Assembly (NCBI GenBank): GCA_021401465.1
Contig: JADDMT010000009.1
Span: 248,001-312,000, forward strand
Direction: 5' to 3'
Length of the DNA: 64,000 bases
Source of the DNA: Teratosphaeria epicoccoides
Lineage: Eukaryota; Ascomycota; Dothideomycetes; Mycosphaerellales; Teratosphaeriaceae
The notes below the pieces were generated by a model. The model saw only the letters and a program-made list of their open reading frames with translations. It was not told the origin of the DNA and did not search any database. The position numbers and the translations under genes were made by a program. Numbering within the stretch: the first letter of the stretch is position 1; every line of letters begins with the position of its first letter. Of the stretch, positions 23,191-33,892 are shown one piece after another.

Positions 23191-23859
23191 GGTGGAATGT
23201 GTTGGTTCTGCTGTCGCGATGATACTCATGTCTCTATTTCTATCTGCTCCAGGAATCACACACACTTTCCATGACTAGCACCTATGGGATAGTGCCCTTC
23301 AATGGGAATGGGACGAACAGGTGCTTCATCCAAGCGCCGGCGGCTCAAGAATACCTTACTGCGCTGGCCTATGGAGAGTCGTTTCGTGATCACAGCACCC
23401 TTCGTCCTCCATTGTCGATCGGTCGTTCCTTTGACGTTAACCATGAATGCGAAGCCGTCACCGAGCAGTCGCACCAAGTGACCCGTCAATCGTCACGTCA
23501 ACCTGTCAATGGCATTGAGTCGTCGAACGATTGACGATCTGATCAATGCTTGCATCTATTAGCGCCGCGAGTGCTACGCGCCTCTTCTCTTGTCTACCAC
23601 GGCGTGACAACTCGCAAGGCAGTCTGATAAAAGTAGAGTACTGCGGTCTTGGAGTGCATTGTTTACTGTGCGGGACGGGTGTCTTTCGGAAAGGCTGGGT
23701 GAAGACGCGTTTAAACGCGCTAGAGAGGACGTGCATACGCGACTACATTACCATTTCTTCTCGCATGCATTTTCACAGCACACTCCTCTTCACTCCCAAT
23801 TGTCATTGCAGTTAAGCTTGTCCATAGTCCTCCTCAGCATACAATACAGCAGAACAACA
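23191..23859. other. Intergenic region upstream of RNR2
   Basis: It holds five GTCAA/TTGAC pentamers within 23431-23535 and the 14-bp palindrome with MluI-box core at 23705-23719. The frames open here (for example 23546-23815) look like chance. Confidence 0.5.
23705..23719. promoter_or_regulatory. Palindromic MluI-box-like element upstream of RNR2
   Basis: ACGCGT at 23705-23710 is the MluI cell-cycle box bound by MBF-type factors. It overlaps the perfect palindrome CGCGTTTAAACGCG (23706-23719), which places two ACGCG-type half sites back to back about 140 bp before the RNR2 ATG. In yeasts, ribonucleotide reductase genes are MBF targets at G1/S; the role here is inferred. Confidence 0.5.
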
Positions 23860-25284
23860 ATGAGCGTCCAGACTACTCCCTCAAAGAAGGTTCGCCAATG
23901 ACGTCCTCGCCACGAATTCCAAAGAGAGAAACATTGCTGACATGTCCACACAGGCTGCATCTGCACTCGAGAGCCTCAAGATGGAGTCGCCAGTCAAGAA
24001 GTTGAACATCCAGTCGGAGGCAGATAAGGAGAACATCGACACGCGGTACGAGTCGGACGAAGTCGCCGTCCCGATTAAGGGCATCCCAGAGCTGCCTGAC
24101 GAACCTGAAGAGGACAAGGCGCCATCAGTCGCGCCGGGAATCAAGGAGGATGAAGCGTCAGAGCCAATACTACAGGAGAACCCGCAGCGGTTTGTTCTGT
24201 TTCCGATCCGTTACCAGGAAGTAGGTCGACTCTGGAGGCACGCGACGCCGACGCGACACGCGTATAGTGGCTCGCCGGATTGTTCTTGAAAATTGGATGC
24301 TGACACCTTGTGTAGATCTGGCAGATGTACAAGAAGGCTGAGGCTTCATTCTGGACCGCGGAAGAAATTGACCTGTCGAAAGATCTTCACGACTGGAATA
24401 AGCGACTGAACGATGACGAGCGATTCTTCATCTCACACGTCCTCGCCTTCTTCGCTGCATCAGACGGCATTGTCAACGAGAATCTTGTCGAGCGCTTCTC
24501 TGCTGAGGTCCAAATACCAGAAGCACGATGCTTCTACGGCTTCCAGATCATGATGGAGAATATACACTCCGAAACCTACTCCCTGCTCATCGACACTTAC
24601 ATCAGCGAGCCCAAGCAACGGACGTACCTCTTCAACGCTATTGACAACATTCCATGCATTCGCAAGAAGGCCGACTGGGCGCTGCGATGGATCAGCGACA
24701 AGAACTCTAGCTTCGCGATGCGTCTCATTGCTTTCGCCGCCGTCGAGGGCATCTTTTTCTCCGGCTCCTTTGCATCCATCTTCTGGCTGAAGAAGCGCGG
24801 TCTTATGGCCGGTCTCACTTTCTCGAACGAGCTGATCTCTCGTGACGAAGGCATGCACACCGACTTCGCCTGCCTGCTCTTCTCTCACCTGCGCAACAAG
24901 CCGACCAAAGAGGTCGTTGAGAAGATCATCGTCGAGGCAGTCGGCATTGAACAGGAGTTCTTGACTGATGCCCTGCCTGTCGCGCTTCTTGGTATGAATG
25001 CCAATCTCATGTGCCAGTACATCGAGTTCGTTGCCGACCGTCTGCTGTTGGCGCTTGGCAACAGCAAGTATTACAACGCCACCAACCCCTTTGACTTCAT
25101 GGAGAACATCTCGCTGGTTGGCAAGACCAACTTCTTCGAGAAGCGTGTTGGTGACTACCAGAAGGCGGGTGTCATTGAGAAGTCGCAGAAGCAATCTGCG
25201 AAGACGGCTGCTCAGGCTGGCGGTGCACCTGTGGCGGCGGCCCCGGTGATGAACGGCGACTTTGCCTTCGACGAGGACTTCTAG
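23860..25284 (+). CDS. RNR2: Ribonucleoside-diphosphate reductase small subunit
   Basis: This is the class I RNR beta subunit (R2). It holds the diiron centre and the tyrosyl radical that drive reduction of NDPs to dNDPs by the large subunit. The proposed CDS is join(23860..23889, 23954..24220, 24316..25284), 421 aa. Exon 1 encodes a start typical of fungal R2 (MSVQTTPSKK); its donor GTTCGC is weak but the acceptor and CTGAC branch site are good. An alternative start is the ATG at 23942 without splicing. Metal-ligand and radical landmarks are present: DLHDWNK near the start of exon 3, NENLVERF, MMENIHSETY with the SLLIDTY radical region, and DEGMHTDFACLL. The C-terminal FAFDEDF matches the peptide that docks on R1. 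Intron 2 contains another ACGCGT (24258-24263). Confidence 0.94.
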
Positions 25285-25836
25285 ATGGAAAACTGCGATT
25301 TGTTAAACATAATGATATCCACTGTCGATGGCGTTAGAACTGGGCATGGGCGTGGGAAAGTCCGTTTGGATTACAAAAGAGAGTTTTCAACAGTGTCCGC
25401 TCCAGTAGAGCAACACCAGGATAGCATTCGGCTCTGGTTGAGATCATATTGCATATGTACGGCATAGTAAGAGTGTCGTCAGGACCTGGGTCCTCGCGTA
25501 TTACAAAGCATGGCTGTATCTCAGCTTTTTTGGGCTCATCATTGTTTCTATCAACCATCAGGTGGTTGACATGGTTGACTGCATGTTCACACCGCCGACG
25601 CGTCCCTCACGGTCAAAAGGTTGATCCTGCTTTCAACTGCTTACAAACGTTGACTCTCTCGTCGAATTCTGACTCACCCTCCATCGCTTGACGGCTTGGC
25701 TGGATAACGGGATTGCTGAGGCCCACTTACTACTTGCATTCGTTTCCGACAGCCTGGTTGACTCGCCCGGTCCGGCCACCCTCATCTCCACGCGACTTTG
25801 TAACATCTGTCGCTCTCGAAGACCAGTAGTACTCCG
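25285..25836. other. Intergenic region between convergent RNR2 and DUF7730-like genes
   Basis: No gene is visible. Six TTGAC/GTCAA pentamers occur within 25567-25762. It must contain both 3' UTRs. Confidence 0.4.
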
Positions 25837-26979
25837 TTATTGCGTTGCACGCGCTCGCATCCTCCAACTCTCGCCCTTCTCACGCCGCTCAATCGCGTCC
25901 GTAACCATTTGGCTCGCCCCCAGCACCGGCACCACAACCGGACCTGCTGCAAGTAGTGCTAGCCCGGCAAAGAAGTATATCACTCCGCGCAATATACGCT
26001 GACCCATCGGTCGTGAAGACTGGCCTGGAGGCTGTGAATTGTGTTGCCCGGTGAAGCAGCAATCGAGGTAGTGCTGCCGCAGCAGACATTCGTTGCTTTG
26101 CATTTGTTGCAGGTCATGCATCATGGCTACCGCGTCGAAGATGAGGATTTTTGAGAGGCCAAGTGCGTCTAGAAGTTCGATGATCGCCTTGCACGTCTGG
26201 GGATATGTGGTTCGGTCGAGCGTGCTGGACTCAATGCTCAAGTCCGTTGGCTTCGAGTCTTTCGCGAGCACGGCTTGCGGGCCATGGTATTGCGTGAGCG
26301 GCATCAGAGCTTGGACAACACGTGGCGCCCATTCCTCGGCAGTTGTGTCTCCAGTGTTGATACCTGGGATGTTGAATTTGAGATGAAGCTGCGTTGTGTT
26401 TTGACCGAAGTCCAGTGCCTTGAGGAGAGACGCAATGCGAGCTTCGTACCGCCGGCTGTCGAGGTACAAGGTCGGCTGCAAGGTGATGGTGACGTCCTTC
26501 ATCAGCGTAAAGATGTTGCACCTGTCGACCTTGCCCATCCTGAAAGGATCCCAATTCTCAAGATCATTCTTGGTAGAAAGCACGCTTTCCGCCTCAGGTC
26601 TAACATATCCGCTGAAGAGCACGAGCTCGAATCGTACCTGCCCGTACAGCAACGGCACTACCTCCTCATAGATAGATTTACAGGTGCGCAGCAGACCAGC
26701 GGCGCGATTTAGCTCAGAATGCTCGCCTGGAGCTTCAGTGCTGCGACCCGAATACGTACAGCAATCGTATACATCGTCGTAGATGTGGAAGTGAACCGCC
26801 CTGCCGTTTTCACGAAGACTTACCGTATACTCCCAAATGATGTCTCGGATCTCTCGTGGGAAGCGAGTGAAGAGCGGGCAGTTGCTCTGGTCGCTGACGG
26901 CAGTCAACGGCGGCGTGTCCGTCTCGCGGCCGTGTATGACCTGCTTGATCGCCTTCAGCTTGATCGCTAGTCGTTTCAT
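25837..26979 (-). CDS. DUF7730/2EXR-like protein with C-terminal membrane segment
   Basis: This is a single ORF of 380 aa. The N-terminal third carries the phrase LFTRFPREIRDIIWEYTV followed by a downstream LLRTCKSIYEEVVPLLYG. That pairing (a short F-box-like helix pair, then the 'R.C..IY.E..PLLY' block) is typical of the DUF7730/2EXR families common in filamentous ascomycetes. Their biochemical role is unknown; F-box-like scaffolding is only a guess. Near the C-terminus a hydrophobic stretch (IYFFAGLALLAAGPVVVPVLG) could be a membrane segment. A GTAAGT at the end of the motif could act as a donor, so a short unrecognised intron is possible. It is divergent from the small gene at 27319. Confidence 0.72.
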   Translation of the reverse strand: MKRLAIKLKAIKQVIHGRETDTPPLTAVSDQSNCPLFTRFPREIRDIIWEYTVSLRENGRAVHFHIYDDVYDCCTYSGRSTEAPGEHSELNRAAGLLRTCKSIYEEVVPLLYGQVRFELVLFSGYVRPEAESVLSTKNDLENWDPFRMGKVDRCNIFTLMKDVTITLQPTLYLDSRRYEARIASLLKALDFGQNTTQLHLKFNIPGINTGDTTAEEWAPRVVQALMPLTQYHGPQAVLAKDSKPTDLSIESSTLDRTTYPQTCKAIIELLDALGLSKILIFDAVAMMHDLQQMQSNECLLRQHYLDCCFTGQHNSQPPGQSSRPMGQRILRGVIYFFAGLALLAAGPVVVPVLGASQMVTDAIERREKGESWRMRARATQ

Positions 26980-27318
26980 CGCTGCGTCTGCGCTCGTGAT
27001 GGCACAAGCGTTTTGGTCAGACCTGCGACTGGCGGTGTGGCGGAAGGAGACAGCTCTTCCGCAAAGCTCAAAGCTACTTAAAACTGGTGGTCGCCTTGGT
27101 GACAGTGCCAGTAAACACTCGCGCGCTTGAACGCCACCTACATGACTCGAGTAAATACGCCAGAGTCGCGGTGATTATCCGCGTTTGCATGCGATGTGGC
27201 ACGATACTGATTTTCGCTGGTCGTGCAATTCCAGAGTCCTGATTACTCTCGAAAGCTCGCTCCCACACCAACGAAGATCTGAAGCCTCTGGATCTCGAGG
27301 TGACATTGTCATTTTGCC
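26980..27318. promoter_or_regulatory. Divergent intergenic region
   Basis: These 339 bp lie between the starts of a - strand and a + strand gene and probably contain both promoters. Nothing more specific was recognised. Confidence 0.35.
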
Positions 27319-27760
27319 ATGGCTACGAATCACGGCCGGATTGGGGCGTTCGATGTGCAGTGGCAAATTTTGTGTAAGTCGCCTGGGACGTTGTCCTCTA
27401 TCGCACCGCTACTGACTCAGCGCAGCTAACGCTCGTGTTCTCTGGCCGATCGTGGAGGGATTGAATAAGGATCAAAATGCAGACATCCGCGACACTCCAC
27501 ACTTCGACCTTATCGTGAAGGGTACAGGCACGAGTTTCGCTGCCCAAGTCATCTGGCAGAAAGAGAGCAACGATAATTCGGATAACATCATCTTTGTCCA
27601 GTCGAATCAGACCGGCTCCGCTGAAAAGGCCGTCGAAATGTTGCTGCAGGTTACCATGGCCATGATCAATAAATACGCCTATCAGAACATCTTCAGGGAG
27701 GAAAACGCGGAGATGAGGCAGATCAGCAACTGTGGCTCTTTCTATCAGCCGACGGGGTGA
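27319..27760 (+). CDS. Small two-exon protein of unknown function
   Basis: The proposed CDS is join(27319..27373, 27426..27760), 129 aa. Exon 1 starts at an ATG in a good context (GCCATGG) and ends at a consensus GTAAGT donor; the 52-bp intron has a CTGAC branch site and ends CGCAG, and the two exons join in phase. The product has no signal peptide or membrane segment. The middle reads like a folded domain (FDLIVKGTGTSFAAQVIWQ) followed by an alanine/methionine-rich helix and a polar tail. I do not recognise the family. The clean splice sites and good start argue for a real gene; conservation is untested. Confidence 0.6.
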
Positions 27761-28068
27761 ACTTCTGGGGTGTCCATAAGGTCCAGGCAGTTGATAGGAC
27801 GTTTCATGGCGTGCGACGGTTTACATCATGCTGGACAATGATGACGTCGGTCGATATGATTCCACTTGAGATGGCCTGCATGTAGCTAGCCCATCAATAA
27901 CATAAGCCATATGGACATCGCAGAGACAGTACTCACATCTTGATTCTAGAAGAAAGCACCAAACTCGCTTGCCCTTTTGTATAATATTTAGAGGCAGGTG
28001 GCCTTCTCATCTCACGTCCATGAACGAACTCGCTAAAAGCCAATCCAATGTGCAATATCCACCAACAT
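27761..28068. other. Short region between convergent genes
   Basis: These 308 bp should contain two 3' UTRs; I see no gene. Confidence 0.35.
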
Positions 28069-29818
28069 CTACCTTGAAATCTCCAAGCTCGTCGCCAGCT
28101 TGTCGTCGCTCAACCCTGTGCCATATGCTCCAGGCTTCCTCAGTGGCAGCTGCGGATTCCCACTCCCCTGCTGTGCCGGCGTTTGCTCTCCGGAACCAGA
28201 TTGTCTCGGGGTACCTGTGCCGGACATTGGACTGACAGCCCCGCTGGGCATGTTGCTGGGAGGGACGGGAATGGAGATACCCTCCGGAGAGCCAGGGACG
28301 ATTTTTGGTGGCAGACCGTCAACATGGATTCGCTGGGCGCGGTTGGTATATGAGGCTGGGATGATCCTGCCATCACGGTCAGCATGACATTTCTGGAAAC
28401 GGTCTCCGCAGCATAGCGAGCACAACTTACTCAATGATCTCGTCCCTTGGGAATGAAAGATTTGGAATGTCAGTGGCCGAGCAAGCCATCAGATAACCGT
28501 ACAGCACTCGGAGCACCGACTCGTGCGCGATAATTAAGAGGTCATTCTGCTCTCTCTCTAACTCCAGGATGATTGGTTCGAGTCTAACGGCCAGGTCATG
28601 GTAGCTCTCAGCCCTCGGATACCGATGATGGTAAGGATCTTGCTCGTGCTTGGCCACTTCTTCTGGAAAATCTTGTCGTATTTTCTCCTCGCTCAACTTT
28701 TCGCAAACTCCAGGGTTCAGCTGTGACATCTGGCTCCTCTGCCTTACTCTATAGCCCAGAGTAGCGAGATACTCGCTCGTCTCCACCGTCCGTCTCCTGG
28801 TCGACGTCCATATGGTCAAAGGCTTGAGCGCAGTGGATTCCGGCGCACCCTGCTTGATCAAGTTCTGGCGCTCTTTTTCACGGTGAGCTAGAAGCGTGTC
28901 GGACATCTTTTTGGCGTAGTCCTCGCCCTCTGGAGACAGGCTGGCATCACTCTTGAAGCTGTCTTCGTCTCTGGCCGTCCCGGCACGACAGAAATACGTT
29001 TGCCGGCTCTTGATGTGCAGATTGAGCAGATAGAACACAATACGCTGACTGAGATAACCAAACGCGCAATTGTTGACAATCACGCGCTCGCCTGCGTTGA
29101 CCATTTTGACATAATGCAGGTCCTTCTCCTCCATGGTCTCGAAATGTGGTATGCGAGAATTGATCCGGTCCAGGTAGTCCTTGACCGCGTCTGCGGCGTT
29201 CCAGCCCTTATAGTCAGGCGAGCTGATCTTGACATTGCGCACGTTCTCTTGAATGATGCGATCGTCTGTGCACTGTGACTCGATGAAAAGAGTGTGGATA
29301 TCATGCTTCTCAAACTCCTTTGACAGGGCTCTACGGCCGGTCGCGAGCGGGTTGACGGCATCGTAGATAGCTATCTGCCCGTTCTCCTTGTTCAAGAAAT
29401 GCAGGATGTCCTCTCGGCATTTCTTCAAGATCTTGTTCCGGAGCAAGACAGATGACGCAGACGCGTCGACGTGGAAGTAATCCTCAGGCACGTGGTCGTC
29501 AACGAACGATCGACGATAATCTCCCAAGTGAAAAATGTGCGTCTTGACTCCAAGCCAGCGGAGGTACCGAGCTAATGCGACACTGATGTGTGTCTTGCCA
29601 CGTGCAGGGAGGCCGCAGGTAGCTATAACGATCCGACCTGAGTGAAATAGACGTCCAGACTCGGTGGAGTAGAGCTGAGCTGGTGCCATAGACTCCTTCG
29701 CTGGAAGATCATGGATTGCATCGACATATGTGCTCGATCTGCGTCGAAAATTCGCCGAATTCGCCGCCAGGTCAGCGGTCAGTAAAGTGTCCATCTTGAA
29801 CACCAGAATATGAAGCAA
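28069..29818 (-). CDS. 6-phosphofructo-2-kinase with inactive-looking phosphatase domain
   Basis: This enzyme makes fructose-2,6-bisphosphate, the activator of glycolysis. The CDS is complement(join(28069..28366, 28431..29818)), 561 aa; the 64-bp intron has a GTAAGT donor and a CTGAC branch site. The N-terminus has an RRRSS motif (residues 25-29) that fits a protein kinase A site. The kinase domain begins with the P-loop GLPARGKT (69-76) and has FHLGDYRR (96-103). The phosphatase half starts near residue 274, but the catalytic RHG triad reads R-A-G (278-280), so the histidine that forms the phosphoenzyme is missing. The second histidine (AHES, 432) remains. Yeast Pfk26 is likewise a kinase with the catalytic His replaced. 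The C-terminal 98 residues are Pro/Ser/Gly-rich. A second in-frame Met at residue 9 could be the true start. Confidence 0.9.
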
Positions 29819-30470
29819 TGTTCAGAGGTCCGTGTTGGCCTATAGGCTGGCAAAGACGACGGAATTTTTGGTAGGCGGCTGTGAGTCCCGATCTGTCTGA
29901 GAATCGTCACTCAGTCCTCCCGACGCAAATGTAGCGCTCGACTACTGCTGACCCGCTTTTCGATACACCAGTCGTAACTCTCTATGCTTGAAGACGGGTG
30001 ATCGCTCTGTAACAGATGGAGATCTTCGAATTTGTGTGCAAATGCAGGCTGAATATGGGCGGCTTGATGCTGTTGATTTGAGTCGAGATGAGGCCAAAGC
30101 TCAGAACATGATAAGCCAACTCTGCGCCTTTGTCACTGGCATTGTACAATTAAGATTGCTTCAATGGCTGAGCCCGCTCTGTTGAGTCGATATTGGAGTT
30201 CTAGCACTAATCGTCTCATTGATGAGGTGAGAAAGGCAAGAGTGAATATGAAAAGCAATTGTGACCCTCCCCGATTCGATCGAGCTCGCGCGCACGGACC
30301 AGGTGCACTAAGGACGGACGCCATCTTAAGCTAGATTTTTTAGGTATGCAACACGCGATCATCATCACCAGAGTACAATCAGGAGGCCGTCATCTCATCG
30401 CCCTCGTCACACGGCCGCAAAGCAATCAGCAGATTGCCCGTCCAGTAATTCTCCGCACTGTCCACCTAGT
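29819..30470. promoter_or_regulatory. Divergent upstream region (PFK2-like gene / TOM40)
   Basis: These 652 bp lie between two outward-facing genes and probably contain two promoters. Short ORFs here (for example 29988-30185) look like chance. Confidence 0.4.
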
Positions 30471-31723
30471 ATGGCCGCACCGCCATTAGAAAAGGGTGCC
30501 ATGCCCATCACACCCGGCACGATCCCCCCTCCGCCCATCGATGTCGTAAAGCCTCCTTCACAACAACCCGCACGCACAAACGCCATCTTCGATACGATAT
30601 TAGACACATACGGCGCCTTCCAAGACAAGCGGGCGGCGCTTGGCCTCAAGAATCCTGGGACGGTAGACAACATTGCAGCAGAGACACAGAGACAGGTTTT
30701 CCTTACCAACCAGACATTCAGTGGGCTGCGAGCAGAGCTGAACAAGAGCTTTTCCATCTATCCACTATTCCAGATCAGCCATGCATTCTCGCAAGGGAGC
30801 CAGATGCTGTCGCCGTACACGTTCCTAGCGCTGTATGGAACCAATAACGTGAGCTCAGAGACATGAGATGGCAATGACCCGCTAACCTTACAATTGCCTC
30901 AACAGATCCTTTGCCAAGCCCAACTCGACTCCGACTCGTCCTTCTCCGGCCGCTTCAACGCTCGTCTTGGCTCCCGATTCAGCTTGAAAAACAGCGTCCA
31001 GATCCAACCTGCAGGCGGTATGTCATCCGGAGGCGCACAGGTCTCGCTTGAGCAAGACTACACCGGCAATGACTTCACCGCTCAACTGAAAAGCATCAAC
31101 CCTAGCTTGCTTGAAGGAGGTCTGACCGGCATGTTTATCGGATCGTACTTGCAGAGTGTGACCTCAAGACTGGCGCTGGGTTTGGAGGGCGTATTGCAGA
31201 GGCCTGGCGGTGGCTTGGGGCCTGAGGCGGCGCTGAGCTATGCGGCGAGGTACAAGGGCGATGACTGGATAGGTTCGCTTCAGGTGCTTGCGCAGGGCGG
31301 TTTACAAGGGAGCTACTGGCGCAGGTTGACAGACAAGGTGGAGACGGGTGTGGACGTCAATTTGCAGTTCGCAGGCTTGAGCGGTGCAAACGCGATGATG
31401 GGCGGGCCAAGAAGAGAGGGCACGGCGACTCTTGGAGCGAAATACGAATTCAGCAGGAGCATTTTCCGGGCGCAGGTGGACAGCCAAGGCAAGATCGGAT
31501 GTCTGCTGGACAAGGTCATCGCGCCGCCGGTTCGCGTCACCTTTGCTGGCGAGCTGGACCATGTCAAGGTAGGCTCTAATTGGAAGACACTGATTGCAGG
31601 CCAGGGTACTGACCAAACTTGCAGAACTCCGCCAAGCTCGGCCTTGCGGTCTCCATCGAAGCGTCCGGCGAAGAGCTCATGGAGCAGCAAGACAAGGTCA
31701 CCCCGGCGTCGCCTCCTTTCTAG
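30471..31723 (+). CDS. TOM40: Mitochondrial import receptor subunit Tom40
   Basis: Tom40 forms the protein-conducting beta-barrel of the outer-membrane TOM complex. The CDS is join(30471..30848, 30906..31568, 31625..31723), 379 aa. All introns are GT..AG with CTAAC or CTGAC branch sites and join in phase 0. The N-terminal segment is Pro-rich (about 35 residues) and leads to the conserved KNPGTVDNI and LNKSFSIYPLFQISHAFS blocks, then to the barrel (Eukaryotic porin/Tom40 family). The short last exon carries the final strand, KLGLAVSIEA, which fits the beta-signal recognised by the SAM complex. There is no presequence, as expected. Mdm10, which regulates TOM assembly at SAM, is encoded nearby at 22015-23190. 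Confidence 0.95.
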
Positions 31724-32271
31724 ATGTTCCGACACCTGTAATGCTTCGATCTTCACTCTGTATTATAGGAAAAATGTTGCGCATGTGGGGCATGAACGTG
31801 GAAGAGCCGCGGATGGCCACGTGCGGCTTCACGCAATTGGAGTCGCATGGGATGATGAAGAGCCGCCTTCTGGGAGCCAGGTTGGGTTTGTCTGATATGT
31901 AAAGCATAGCGGGCGTAAGTGTACGGCAGGCAGGCACGCGAGCAGCCGCTTTGATTGGGCACTTCAGTTACAGTGCATAGTCGGTGTGTACATATTGTCC
32001 CTTCAAAAAGATTCGCATCGTAGGGCCCCTCCAGCGCGTCAGGGCGTCAAAGCGGTGAAGAGGATCTGACAACTATGATTTCTCAGGGGAGCGGCGCCAC
32101 TACTTACGCTTTTCGTTCGAGACAGTGAGTTTAAGCGTACCTCCTAGTAGATGACTTGGAGCAGAGCGATCGTCTACGTTCCTTCCTGGAGTGAGCATCG
32201 CCGCGTTACCGAGCCCCGCTCTTGCTCTCGCGCACGAGATACTTATCTGCCTTATTATCCACCAGGACATA
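31724..32271. other. Intergenic region downstream of TOM40
   Basis: It holds the TOM40 3' UTR; no gene or RNA was recognised. Confidence 0.35.
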
Positions 32272-33892
32272 ATGCATTGGCGTCCGGCTCTGTGTGATCA
32301 AGGGCTGCCAGCACCAGGTTCTATACACATCAGCGCTTACAGGAACAGTATTGCAGACGTCATCAGCCTTCCGAAGGACGTCCTTGCACTCATCGTCAGC
32401 TACGTGAAGCTAAAGCGCCAACTCTGGAGCGTCGCCAAATCATGCAAGAGATTATACAACGTGGCCATTCCCGCATTCTATCGTCAGCTCGTGATCAGGA
32501 AGGGCGATAATATGCTGGCCCTTATCGCCGCATTCAACCCGGAGAATGCCGGTTTACAGCACTTCAGACATCTTACGCTTTGCCGGAATGCGAACATTTC
32601 GGCAACTGCCCCTGAAGGAGTTCGATTGGCTCTTCTCAATTTCGGCAGATATGTTGCCGAGAGACCAGCTATTGCATATGACTTTTACGTTTGACTGCTT
32701 TGCGGGAATTGACTCGAGGCTTCTGGTGATACTACATCAGCGTCGGCCGCATCTGCGCACGATGAGGGGGAGAGGGGGAGTTCAGGAAGTGATTGCTGCT
32801 GACAGTGGTATCAGCAGTCAACTGATTGACGCTGGTCGACTGGTGGATCAATAGTTGATGCTGGTTGACTGATCGATAATTGTGGAGTGTCTGATGATGG
32901 CTTTACAGGTGGACAATGACTTCGATCACAAGCCAACCCAAGACGGTCGGCTGAACACCACGGAAAATCACATCTCCGAACCCTCAATTGCATGACTCAA
33001 ATACAATAGAAGCAGGTCAAGAAGTGTTGAAGAACCTGAACTCGTCGCTTTGCATCTCGAAATTGACGGTTACATCGAGGAGTACTGCCGGAGGCAAGGA
33101 CTGCGATACCACGACGAATCGGACAGAGAGCTTGCGGGTCAAATGGTTCCCAGCTTGCTGTTCAGTTACACCCAGTCCAGTACCAGTCATCCGCACAGGC
33201 TGCGTACCCTGCACCTCGTTGGGCTTCCCATGTCCGACCTTGCAGCTTCTTCACCGGCTGCTGCGATTTAGCTGCCAAGGTTAAAGTCACTTGGGATTCA
33301 GAGATGCGACCGCCCGGGTGCTCTTCTACGCAGAATTGAGCCGACCGGCTGTCCATTACGCATGATATGCGCTGCCAGCGATGAGCTACAAGACCCTCTC
33401 CTCGCAATATCACGCGCTGGAACAGCTGGCTTTGGCCAGACCGTCGACGGTCTAGACTACGAAAAGGTCGACGTATGGTTACATATTGAGGGATCCGCCA
33501 AGGCATCAGGGGCAGCCTCATCCCTGCATACATTACGTGTGCTGACAGTATCTGACGGAGACGATCCGGAGCACGAGATCGATTCCAACGCTGCGACACA
33601 GATATGGATCTCTAGCGCCATGCAGAATTTGGCGTCTCAGTATCTCGATGTCGCCTCGCAGATTACGGCTTGGAGCATTTGCCAACCCCGTGGCAACAGG
33701 TTCTTTGTGCTATGCCTTCCGGAGAACCCGAGCTTTTACTGTCGGGCTCAGGTCATGAAGCCGTATGGCAAGAAGGAAGCGATAGCTCTGGAAATGTCCA
33801 AGGAGGAGGTGATGTATGGGGAGCCAGCATCAGAAATCCTGGACTTGGACATCAACGGCTGGCGGGCGTTGAGGTATGGCTATCGGCGATAG
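32272..33892 (+). pseudogene. Broken F-box/LRR-like gene
   Basis: Three stretches look like pieces of one protein. From the ATG at 32272 an F-box-like opening (ISLPKDVLALIVSYV, then an SVAKSCKRLYN helix) runs to about 32640. Similarity to the F-box-LRR style then continues in another frame (to 32854), with text such as TFDCFAGIDSRLLVILHQRRPHL, which implies a frameshift near 32640-32655. A third part in one frame spans about 33017-33892, interrupted by a TAG at 33269-33271 within an LRR-like stretch (LRTLHLVGLP before it, LPRLKSLGIQRC after). No GT..AG intron that would restore the frame was found at these points, although unrecognised introns cannot be excluded. Probably a decayed member of a large fungal family. 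Confidence 0.55.

Noticed and set aside
24460..25194. 244-codon frame antisense to RNR2
   Set aside because: It mirrors a highly conserved coding exon; low-Leu/Val pattern matches a reversed reading of RNR2.
26700..26830. Possible intron in the DUF7730-like gene (GTAAGT after WEYTV)
   Set aside because: The nearest acceptor gives an intron too short, and the unspliced frame reads on without a stop into the conserved downstream block.
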